Part shown: positions 1 to 5,164 of the stretch, in pieces
Layout: every line of letters starts with the position of its first letter
Position numbering within the stretch: position 1 is the first letter of the stretch
Assembly (NCBI GenBank): GCA_913054205.1
Contig: CAJXJM010000212.1
Coordinates: forward strand, 1 to 5,164
Reading direction: 5' to 3'
DNA from: an uncultured Rhodospirillaceae bacterium
GTDB taxonomy: Bacteria; Pseudomonadota; Alphaproteobacteria; Rhodospirillales; UBA2165
DNA: 5,164 nucleotides
Notes under the pieces: model-generated
Told to the model about the DNA's origin: nothing
What the model saw: the letters and a program-made list of their open reading frames with translations, nothing else
The model's database searches: none
Program-made: the position numbers and the translations under genes

Positions 1-939
1 GATGAGTTTGGTCTTTATAGTTACCACATCGCTGAACACCACGCTACGCCACTCAATATGGTGCCGGTGCCGGGCGTCTATTTAGGGGCCGTCGCGCGCC
101 TGACCAAGCGTATTCGGCTTGGGCCTTTGGTTTATTTATTGCCGCTTTATTCACCTCTCCGACTGATTGAAGAAATTGGCATTCTTGATCATCTCTGTCA
201 TGGCCGGTTGGACATCGGAGTTGGCCGCGGCATTTCTCCATACGAGCTCAATTATCACAGAGTTGATCCTGAATCCTCTCGTGAAATTTTCATAGAAGCT
301 CTTGATGTTCTTCTAAAAGGCATGACCAGCGAGCGCCTCACTCACCAAGGCAAACATTTTGACTATGAAAATGTGCCGATGGAGCTGCCGCCGATGCAGC
401 AACCTCATCCGCCGATCTGGTATGGGTCCTCGAATGCACCTGGTTCCGCTTGGGCTGCCGAGAAAGGCTACAATTTTGTGACCCTCGGTGGGCTTGAACT
501 CGCAAAAGGAAATATAGCTGCATTTAAAGAGGCCTATGCAGAAAGAAACGCGCCTGGAACTAATGTTGATTTTGAAGGTGGAAGCGCGATTGGCGTGATG
601 CGACACATTGTCATTGCCGACAGCCATGAAGAGGCCATGAAATTGGCGGCTCCCACTTATGATCATTGGCATGCCAGTCTGACCAAACTAGAACGCGAAA
701 ATGTTAGGGGTCCCGCCGTTGCTAAAAACATGCCCAAAAGTGCAGAAGAAGCGATAAAGGTTGGCATGGTCATTGTTGGCACGGCTGAGACCGTCGGCGA
801 AGAAATCGAACGTCAGATCGAAGTGCTTGGCTTAAACTACATGATCATTGGAATGTATTTTGGCTCGATGAAACACGCCACGGCGATGAATACGCTGGAG
901 CAATTCAGCACCAAAATCATGCCAGGTTTGGTTGGTTAA
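1..939 (+). CDS. LLM class flavin-dependent oxidoreductase (luciferase-like), 5' end cut off by window
   Basis: Reading frame 1 is open from the first base, so the gene starts upstream; 312 codons plus TAA are visible. An in-frame ATG at 58 is internal, because the residues before it already carry the family motif AEHH (window residues 11-14). Further luciferase-like marks are TKRIRLG (35-41), the segment LPLYSPLR (47-54) and GRLDIGVGRG (68-77), followed by PPIWYGSSN (137-145). Together these describe the TIM barrel of the bacterial luciferase-like family (PF00296), whose members use reduced FMN or F420 to oxidise small organic substrates in the cytoplasm. Compared with the usual 340-360 residues, roughly 35-45 N-terminal residues are missing. 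The substrate cannot be told from the sequence; a monooxygenase role is common in the family but not shown here. The 3' end overlaps the convergent transporter gene by 4 bases. The family call is firm and the exact function unknown. Confidence 0.93.
   Translation, partial: DEFGLYSYHIAEHHATPLNMVPVPGVYLGAVARLTKRIRLGPLVYLLPLYSPLRLIEEIGILDHLCHGRLDIGVGRGISPYELNYHRVDPESSREIFIEALDVLLKGMTSERLTHQGKHFDYENVPMELPPMQQPHPPIWYGSSNAPGSAWAAEKGYNFVTLGGLELAKGNIAAFKEAYAERNAPGTNVDFEGGSAIGVMRHIVIADSHEEAMKLAAPTYDHWHASLTKLERENVRGPAVAKNMPKSAEEAIKVGMVIVGTAETVGEEIERQIEVLGLNYMIIGMYFGSMKHATAMNTLEQFSTKIMPGLVG
936..939. other. Overlapping convergent stop codons (TTAA)
   Basis: The palindrome TTAA supplies the TAA stop of the plus-strand oxidoreductase (937-939) and the TAA stop of the minus-strand transporter (936-938 reversed). 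No room is left for a separate intergenic terminator, so each transcript must end inside the other gene or read through antisense to it. Confidence 0.9.
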
Positions 940-1808
940 CCCCGTCGGCGTTCGCGGTAAATACTGTAATAGTTGCCGGCGAATATCAGGCCAGCGCCAA
1001 GGAATATCCACGCTGAAAATGGCTCGGCATAGAAGAAAAATCCGATGACCGCGATCATTGGCATGCGGATAAAATCAATCGGGATGACCACTGTGGCATC
1101 GGCCAGCATAAGGGCGCGGGTCATGGTGTAATGCGCAGTTAATGCAGTTACGCCAATCAAAGCGATCCACGGCACATCTGCCCATTCTGGTGTTATCCAG
1201 ACAATACTGGCGCCGATTGCGCCAATTGGCCATTGCATGAGAAACATCAAAAAAATAATGGTGAGGGCGCTATCCTGCCTTGCCAACGACTTCGTTGCGA
1301 CGTTGGAAATTGCAAATCCCAGCGATGCTGCCAGCACTGCCAAGGAACCAAAATCGATGCTGACCAGTCCTGGCCGCAGAATAATTAGGACGCCAGCAAA
1401 GCCCAGAACAATGGCGACGATTTTACCAATCGTCATTTTCTCTTTGAGAAAAACCACTGCAAGTAGCGCAACCCAAATCGGGATGCTGAACTCCAGCGCA
1501 AAAACCTGGGCGAGAGGAATGAGGCCAACGCCGACAATCCAAGAAAGATTGGCACCGTAGTGAATAATGTTGCGGAAAAAGTGGAGAGGCAGCCGTTGTG
1601 TGTAAATCGCTGCTTTTCCCTGATGAGCAACCATTGCCAGCACGATGACTAGGGCAACGCTTGTTCTCATAAATACGATCTGAAATGGATTGAGCGTATC
1701 CGACAGTTCGCGTGCCGCGATTGCCATGGTTAGAAATGACATCAACGTTCCGCACATCCATAGGATAGCGCGATAGAGATCAGACTTATTGTCGATTGTT
1801 TCGTTCAA
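936..1808 (-). CDS. DMT-superfamily (EamA) transporter, 10 predicted membrane helices
   Basis: The 290-residue protein is almost entirely hydrophobic. It can be read as ten membrane helices at about 13-32, 42-61, 75-96, 98-120, 127-145, 153-173, 181-203, 211-232, 238-260 and 264-283. This is the duplicated EamA layout (PF00892), with repeat one at about 13-145 and repeat two at 153-285. Family-like positions include FMRTS (46-50), the end of the first repeat GVLIILRPG (139-147) and IPIDFIRMP (242-250). The C-terminus is basic (YRERRRG), as expected for a cytoplasmic end. Such proteins move small metabolites such as amino acids or nucleotide derivatives across the inner membrane; the substrate here is unknown. 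The chosen start is TTG (1806-1808). An in-frame stop lies just upstream (1824-1826), and the first ATG (codon 18) would cut into helix 1. No convincing Shine-Dalgarno is seen. The gene lies 86 bases downstream of the amrB-A fusion on the same strand, so co-transcription is possible. Confidence 0.92.
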   Translation of the reverse strand: MNETIDNKSDLYRAILWMCGTLMSFLTMAIAARELSDTLNPFQIVFMRTSVALVIVLAMVAHQGKAAIYTQRLPLHFFRNIIHYGANLSWIVGVGLIPLAQVFALEFSIPIWVALLAVVFLKEKMTIGKIVAIVLGFAGVLIILRPGLVSIDFGSLAVLAASLGFAISNVATKSLARQDSALTIIFLMFLMQWPIGAIGASIVWITPEWADVPWIALIGVTALTAHYTMTRALMLADATVVIPIDFIRMPMIAVIGFFFYAEPFSAWIFLGAGLIFAGNYYSIYRERRRG

Positions 1809-1894
1809 TATTGGGGCTTTGCTTTATGACGTTTTGCGCCAACCTGCCTGATGAGGTGCTTTGACGCAAGGCCAGGAATGAGCAGGGAAAATGG
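1809..1894. other. Short intergenic gap between the amrB-A fusion and the transporter
   Basis: These 86 bases hold no ORF of note. I see no GC-rich hairpin followed by a T-run and no convincing promoter for the transporter on the minus strand. The only symmetry is a weak 5-base pair of arms, TTGCG (1834-1838) and CGCAA (1865-1869), with a 4-base inner pair. The lack of a visible terminator leaves read-through from the fusion gene into the transporter gene possible. Confidence 0.4.
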
Positions 1895-3373
1895 TCAGTC
1901 TGAATTCCACAGCGGAGAATCGGCTGGTAAATCCTTGGACGACACGCCTTCGGTGACATACCGCCACGCCTGAATAGAATTCGACCAGTAATTCTCTTTG
2001 AGGCCGGCTTTGCGTTTGAGGTGCGCCAGGAATTTCTCAGGGCCCGGCAGTTGCTCCCAAACCACCGGCAGGAACACGCCGCGCTTTTTATCTTCCTGAA
2101 GCACTATACCGTCGATGCCAGGTTGCAACTGAGATAGGAAGTCTTCTTCGCTTGAGAAGCTCATTGGGATTTGCGGGCTTAAGACCGATATCGACATGGT
2201 AATGTCTCCGGTCTCTATTTCCTTCGAGGTCAATTTCTGAAAACGGTGATCTTTGAAGGCGGCTTTGCAGGCATTTTCGGCGACGTCTGTAAGAAGCGGT
2301 CGCCACGCTTGAATGGAGCCAATACATCCGCGTAACTGACCGGCTTTATTGAGCGTGACAAAACAGGCGGCGTGCTCGCCCAATGGCTTTGCAAATTCCT
2401 TCAAGCTAAGACGCATCGGGCCGGTCTTGGTTAGATGAGCGAGAATGCCTGCTGCGCCAACATGCAATAAAGTTTGGCCGTGCGCAGAAAGAAGCTCCCG
2501 CGTAGCCGCGCCAAAATCGCTCTTCGAAGTCGATTTGTTGTCGCCGTCCTCGGTAAAATACCACGAGCCGTAACCAACAACCCGGTCTTTGGTGCCCGCC
2601 GTGTCGCCAGAATTTCGGACATCTGCGGTAATAGCAGACAACCCTTTCTCGCGTGCCATCAGCATCAGTCCTTTGATCGAATGGCGTCCGCATGCTTGTT
2701 CGTCGCCGAGCGCCATCGGGTCCAGGCGTTCGATGGCCTGGCGGGTCCGGTCGTCCATCGCTCTGGCTTTGTCATAGGAAAGGTAGTGGCTGAGATCGGA
2801 GGAAATAAGAATGAGCGTTTCCGGGCCTCCCCAAAGTGTTTCCAGAACTTCGGCAACTTCTTCTGGGCTCGCCTGGCCGACAATCATCGGCACGATGCTA
2901 AAATCGGTGAGTATTTTTTGCAGGAAAGGCAGATGAACCTCAAGCGCATGATCTTCAACATGGGTGTCGTTGAAAATTTCCACCTGTGGCAGGCCAATTA
3001 TTGACGCGACCGCGTCCATATCCAGTGGAACATTGCCGAGCGGCGTCGCAAAAGCCTCCGTGCTTGGCAGCGCCAATCCTTTGACCGCGACCCGGTGACA
3101 GGGCCCCATAATAATGACGCGCTTGATGATGTCTTTGGCGGGAAGCAGGCGATTGTAGACAGCTGCTGCGGTCAGACCTGAGTAGACATAGCCGGCATGT
3201 GGCGCAATGATTGCTTTGGGGGCCGTGCTGCTCGGCATCTCGAATTTATTGGCAGCTTCTGTGAGATAGTAGTGAACAGACGCCTCAAGCTCCTTCGGAT
3301 TGCTCGGATAAAACATCCCCGCCACCGCTGGCGGGCGGATGAGTTGCGAATCTGTTTTTGAAGGCGATGCCAT
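1895..3373 (-). CDS. amrB: AmmeMemoRadiSam system protein B-protein A fusion (Memo + AMMECR1 domains)
   Basis: The 492-residue protein joins two families. Residues about 10-275 are a Memo domain (PF01875): IRPPAVAGMFYPS (12-24), APHAGYVYSG (57-66), GPCHRV (90-95), HALEVHLPFLQ (142-152), SSDLSHY (191-197) and CGRHSIKGL (228-236). His59, His93 and Cys228 sit where human MEMO1 has its metal-binding His49, His81 and Cys244. After a short linker rich in Ser, Asp and Lys (about 275-288), residues about 289-478 form an AMMECR1 domain (PF01871), with the hallmark LRGCIG at 347-352, DITMSISVLSP (390-400) and the late PVVWEQLP segment (436-443). Memo resembles class III extradiol dioxygenases but its bacterial reaction is not settled. 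Proteins A and B occur with a radical SAM enzyme, found here as the divergent amrS gene about 1.3 kb away. A and B are often separate genes. The start ATG (3371-3373) is supported by AGGGAG 8 bases upstream. The protein is probably cytoplasmic, as no signal peptide is seen. Confidence 0.95.
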   Translation of the reverse strand: MASPSKTDSQLIRPPAVAGMFYPSNPKELEASVHYYLTEAANKFEMPSSTAPKAIIAPHAGYVYSGLTAAAVYNRLLPAKDIIKRVIIMGPCHRVAVKGLALPSTEAFATPLGNVPLDMDAVASIIGLPQVEIFNDTHVEDHALEVHLPFLQKILTDFSIVPMIVGQASPEEVAEVLETLWGGPETLILISSDLSHYLSYDKARAMDDRTRQAIERLDPMALGDEQACGRHSIKGLMLMAREKGLSAITADVRNSGDTAGTKDRVVGYGSWYFTEDGDNKSTSKSDFGAATRELLSAHGQTLLHVGAAGILAHLTKTGPMRLSLKEFAKPLGEHAACFVTLNKAGQLRGCIGSIQAWRPLLTDVAENACKAAFKDHRFQKLTSKEIETGDITMSISVLSPQIPMSFSSEEDFLSQLQPGIDGIVLQEDKKRGVFLPVVWEQLPGPEKFLAHLKRKAGLKENYWSNSIQAWRYVTEGVSSKDLPADSPLWNSD

Positions 3374-3381
3374 GGGCTTTT

Positions 3382-3387
3382 CTCCCT
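3382..3387 (-). promoter_or_regulatory. Shine-Dalgarno of the amrB-A fusion gene
   Basis: The minus strand reads AGGGAG with an 8-base spacer to the ATG at 3373. This is the only clear Shine-Dalgarno in the window and it fixes the start of the fusion protein. Confidence 0.75.
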
Positions 3388-3393
3388 GGCGTT

Positions 3394-3422
3394 ATTGTAG
3401 GCGAAAATGAACTGTTTCTAAA
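3394..3422 (-). promoter_or_regulatory. Candidate sigma70-type promoter for the amrB-A fusion gene
   Basis: On the minus strand, TTTAGA (3417-3422, four of six matches to TTGACA) is followed after 17 bases by TACAAT (3394-3399, five of six to TATAAT). Transcription would begin near 3387-3388, giving a very short leader that starts at the ribosome-binding site. It lies in the 84-base gap after the lipoprotein gene, so the fusion gene need not depend on transcription from that gene. Found by eye only; such matches also arise by chance in AT-rich gaps. Confidence 0.4.
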
Positions 3423-3457
3423 GTGGGGAATTAAATAGGTATGTTTCGCTATAGACT

Positions 3458-4615
3458 TTAAGAGCTGGAAAGCGAATTTAAAATTACCTGGCACTTTTCT
3501 TTATTTAAAGTGCGACGGATTCCTTCACGGACAAAATTATCATCTATACCCATTCTACGGCAAACTAATATATCAGATGTCCGGGAAACATTAAAAATTG
3601 TTCTTCCTCTTAGTAGAGTGTCGTCAAGGCGATTATAATCTTCATCAAGGTAGGCAACCCAATCATCTTGCAATTGAGTGATGTCTTTTCCATACACGAT
3701 TTGAAAGTCTTTTCCTCTGTAGATTTGTAACAACCTACTTATACCGCCGTTCTCAATCAAATACCTAATAAATGAACTGGCAAAAATGTACCGGATGCCA
3801 ACTTTGGTATAGGTGTTGATCTCACCATGGATACGAAATAATTCCTGATTTTTGTGGAGTACTTTGAGTTGCCCATCTTTAATTTTATCTAATAAATGCC
3901 TTAAAGTTAACAAATGGGCATTATATTTTGTTCCCCAGCCACCCACAGCTAATTTCACCGCCAGAAATGAGGCTAACCCTTCATCCAGCAATCTACTACT
4001 ATACCAATTGTACCGGGCACCGACATTTGCATCACTGTCTACATTCTTAATGTATGGTCCCGATCGTCCCATCAAGCTATGTGTTATTTCAAGAATCAAT
4101 ATACCGTCTTCAATTCTTCTCTTGAAACTTGAATAAGGAACGATAATTCTGCCCAAGGCTGACTTGGCCCGCGGATATTTTTCAGATGATTCCTCTCGAA
4201 CAATGATCGTAATTTTTCGAGGAAATTTAATTTCCAAAAAATCGGCGACTTTTTGATAGGCTATTTCAGCGGCGTCTGCAATTTCCTGTGCTTCAAAATT
4301 TGAAATTTTGTGAGTCAATAGACACAAAATACCTCTATCAATAATATTGGGCTGTATTAATTCACCAGCGCCTAAAGATTCTATTTCCTTACATTGATTT
4401 GGGTCATGAACATTTACAAAATTATCATTCCGAAATTGTTCAACACTGTGAAAAGGGTGTTTCGTGAAATCGCTTGAGACCGGAGTTGGATCGTGTGTTT
4501 CTGTCGTTTGGCATGCAGTCAGTGTTATCGTAACAAACAATGCAATCGATCTTACGTACAATTTGCGCGAAATGGCTCTAGTAAAATAAAATAGTACTCT
4601 CAAAAGTTGTTCCAT
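3458..4615 (-). CDS. Predicted lipoprotein, degenerate gluzincin (Peptidase MA-like) metalloprotease
   Basis: I do not recognise a named gene. From the ATG at 4613-4615 the product has 385 residues. A TTG five codons upstream would also be in frame, and an internal TTG would give a shorter 17-residue signal peptide. A hydrophobic stretch IALFVTITLTAC ends in a lipobox with Cys35 followed by Gln, predicting a lipid anchor and a periplasmic or outer-membrane location. The body looks like gluzincin peptidases: a strand ITIIVRE, then ILEITHSLMG (L175-E-I-T-H179 in place of HExxH), and 33 residues later DEGLASF with the expected third-ligand glutamate (E212). After that come an aromatic helix FASSFIRYLIENGG and the pattern GKDITQLQDDWVAYL, which matches the common end of Peptidase MA-like domains. 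The first zinc histidine is leucine (codon CTT). The gene is AT-rich beside its neighbours and has no Shine-Dalgarno. It separates the two amr genes, but a role in that system is not shown. The family assignment is inference from motif layout. Confidence 0.8.
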   Translation of the reverse strand: MEQLLRVLFYFTRAISRKLYVRSIALFVTITLTACQTTETHDPTPVSSDFTKHPFHSVEQFRNDNFVNVHDPNQCKEIESLGAGELIQPNIIDRGILCLLTHKISNFEAQEIADAAEIAYQKVADFLEIKFPRKITIIVREESSEKYPRAKSALGRIIVPYSSFKRRIEDGILILEITHSLMGRSGPYIKNVDSDANVGARYNWYSSRLLDEGLASFLAVKLAVGGWGTKYNAHLLTLRHLLDKIKDGQLKVLHKNQELFRIHGEINTYTKVGIRYIFASSFIRYLIENGGISRLLQIYRGKDFQIVYGKDITQLQDDWVAYLDEDYNRLDDTLLRGRTIFNVSRTSDILVCRRMGIDDNFVREGIRRTLNKEKCQVILNSLSSS

Positions 4616-4620
4616 GAATT

Positions 4621-4649
4621 TTGATAGCAATAGAAATTGACGATGTAAA
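4621..4649 (-). promoter_or_regulatory. Candidate promoter of the lipoprotein gene, possibly leaderless
   Basis: The minus strand has TTTACA (4644-4649, five of six matches to TTGACA), a 17-base spacer and TATCAA (4621-4626, four of six to TATAAT). Only five bases separate the -10 from the ATG at 4615, so the first transcribed base would fall at or next to the A of the start codon. That would explain why no Shine-Dalgarno is seen and supports the ATG over the upstream TTG as start. By-eye call. Confidence 0.35.
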
Positions 4650-4660
4650 GTATTGGAGCA

Positions 4661-4689
4661 TTAAAAAAATCACCCCTTCGTGCTACACT
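4661..4689 (+). promoter_or_regulatory. Candidate extended -10 promoter of amrS, possibly leaderless
   Basis: TTAAAA (4661-4666, four of six matches to TTGACA) and TACACT (4684-4689, four of six to TATAAT) are 17 bases apart. TG at 4681-4682 one base before the -10 makes an extended -10. Five bases separate it from the ATG at 4695, so transcription would start at the start codon. A competing weaker pair is TTGACG (4637-4642) with ATTAAA (4660-4665). No Shine-Dalgarno precedes amrS, which fits a leaderless message. By-eye call. Confidence 0.33.
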
Positions 4690-4694
4690 GACGC

Positions 4695-5164
4695 ATGAAC
4701 TTTCATACTAAACACTGGCATGCACTCGACGATGGCCGGGTGCAATGCGATGTCTGTCCGCGTGAGTGCAAGCTCAACGAAGGGCAGCGGGGCTTGTGCT
4801 TTGTGCGGGCGCGGGAAGGGGACGAGATCGTGCTCACGACCTATGGTCGGTCTTCTGGTTTTTGCGTCGACCCAATTGAGAAAAAGCCGCTCAATCATTT
4901 TTTGCCGGGGACGCCGGTATTGTCGTTTGGGACTGCCGGCTGCAATCTCACCTGCAAATTTTGTCAGAACTACGATATTTCTAAATCTCGCGAAATGGAC
5001 AAGCTCGCAGATCAGGCGAGCCCTGAAAAAATAGCAGCCGTTGCTGAAAAGCTCGGCTGTAAAAGCGTCGCTTTTACCTATAACGATCCGGTCATATTTA
5101 TGGAATACGCCATGGACGTCGCCGATGCCTGTCACGAACGCGGCATAAAATCGGTCGCCGTCAC
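4695..5164 (+). CDS. amrS: AmmeMemoRadiSam system radical SAM enzyme, 3' end cut off by window
   Basis: The gene opens at ATG 4695-4697 and is open to the window edge, showing 156 codons and two extra bases. Families of this type run to about 330-390 residues, so less than half is present. The start is typical of the family: WHALDDGRVQCDVCPREC (8-25) directly after a short N-terminus. It then shows a cysteine pattern C18-x2-C21-x3-C25-x9-C35 with GQRGLCFVR (30-38). The radical SAM cluster motif CX3CX2C is C83-NLT-C87-KF-C90, binding the [4Fe-4S] cluster that cleaves S-adenosylmethionine (PF04055). FTYNDPVIF (127-135) matches a conserved segment of AmrS and of related activase-like proteins (COG1180 group). 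It is a cytoplasmic enzyme whose substrate is not established. Its partners, proteins A and B, are fused in the divergent gene to the left. Base composition is GC-richer than the lipoprotein gene next to it. Confidence 0.94.
   Translation, partial: MNFHTKHWHALDDGRVQCDVCPRECKLNEGQRGLCFVRAREGDEIVLTTYGRSSGFCVDPIEKKPLNHFLPGTPVLSFGTAGCNLTCKFCQNYDISKSREMDKLADQASPEKIAAVAEKLGCKSVAFTYNDPVIFMEYAMDVADACHERGIKSVAV

Noticed and set aside
1237..1560. A 107-codon plus-strand open frame and overlapping minus-strand frames within the transporter gene.
   Set aside because: The minus-strand transporter frame explains this interval, with ten hydrophobic segments; the others show no domain features.
1834..1869. 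Nested arms TTGCG / CGCAA with an inner ACCT / AGGT pair in the gap after the amr fusion gene, considered as a terminator or regulatory hairpin.
   Set aside because: The arms are only 5 and 4 bases with large unpaired parts and no T-run, which is within what chance gives.
2474..3004. A 176-codon plus-strand open frame opposite the amr fusion gene.
   Set aside because: It is fully antisense to a well-supported two-domain protein, its product is rich in Arg with no recognisable motif, and open antisense frames are expected opposite GC-rich genes.
3491..3513. Inverted repeat GCACTTT / AAAGTGC with a 9-base loop near the 3' end of the lipoprotein gene, considered as an intrinsic terminator.
   Set aside because: It lies inside the last codons of the coding region, the stem is short with only three G/C pairs, and no clean T-run follows it on the minus strand.
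3374..4694. Possible mobile element carrying the AT-rich lipoprotein gene, given its composition and position.
   Set aside because: I found no transposase, no terminal inverted repeats and no obvious target-site duplication at either boundary, so only the composition contrast is reported.
4683..5135. A 150-codon minus-strand open frame at the right edge.
   Set aside because: It lies opposite amrS, whose product has clear radical SAM motifs, so it is a shadow frame. It also crosses the amrS start region without its own signals.

Overview
The window reads as a stretch of an ordinary bacterial chromosome, most likely a Gram-negative and plausibly an alphaproteobacterium. The evidence is a lipoprotein signal peptide, moderately GC-rich core genes, and divergent genes that seem to be leaderless. 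The taxonomic guess is inference only. There is no rRNA, tRNA, insertion sequence, CRISPR array or long repeat. Coding density is high: the four internal gene junctions are a 4-base overlap and gaps of 86, 84 and about 79 bases.

Left part (1-1808): the 3' part of a plus-strand gene for a luciferase-like flavin-dependent oxidoreductase converges on a minus-strand gene for a 10-helix EamA/DMT transporter. Their stop codons overlap in the palindrome TTAA (936-939).

Right part (1895-5164): an AmmeMemoRadiSam locus. A minus-strand gene encodes a natural fusion of system protein B (Memo family) and system protein A (AMMECR1 family). At the right edge, the divergent plus-strand gene for the partner radical SAM enzyme (amrS) begins and runs off the window. 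All three components of this widely conserved system of unsettled biochemical role are therefore present in two genes.

Between them lies an unexpected minus-strand gene (3458-4615). It is visibly AT-rich compared with both neighbours. It encodes a predicted lipoprotein with the layout of a gluzincin (Peptidase MA-like) metalloprotease, but the first zinc-binding histidine of HExxH is replaced by leucine (LEITH). The substitution is one base away from histidine. This gene is the least explained part of the window. It may be a pseudoenzyme, a decaying gene or a recent acquisition that split the amr pair.

Regulation that can be read: the fusion gene has its own promoter-like hexamers and a good Shine-Dalgarno. 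The lipoprotein and amrS genes face away from each other across about 79 bases. Each lacks a Shine-Dalgarno and has a -10-like hexamer exactly five bases before its ATG, which suggests leaderless transcripts. These promoter calls come from pattern matching by eye.
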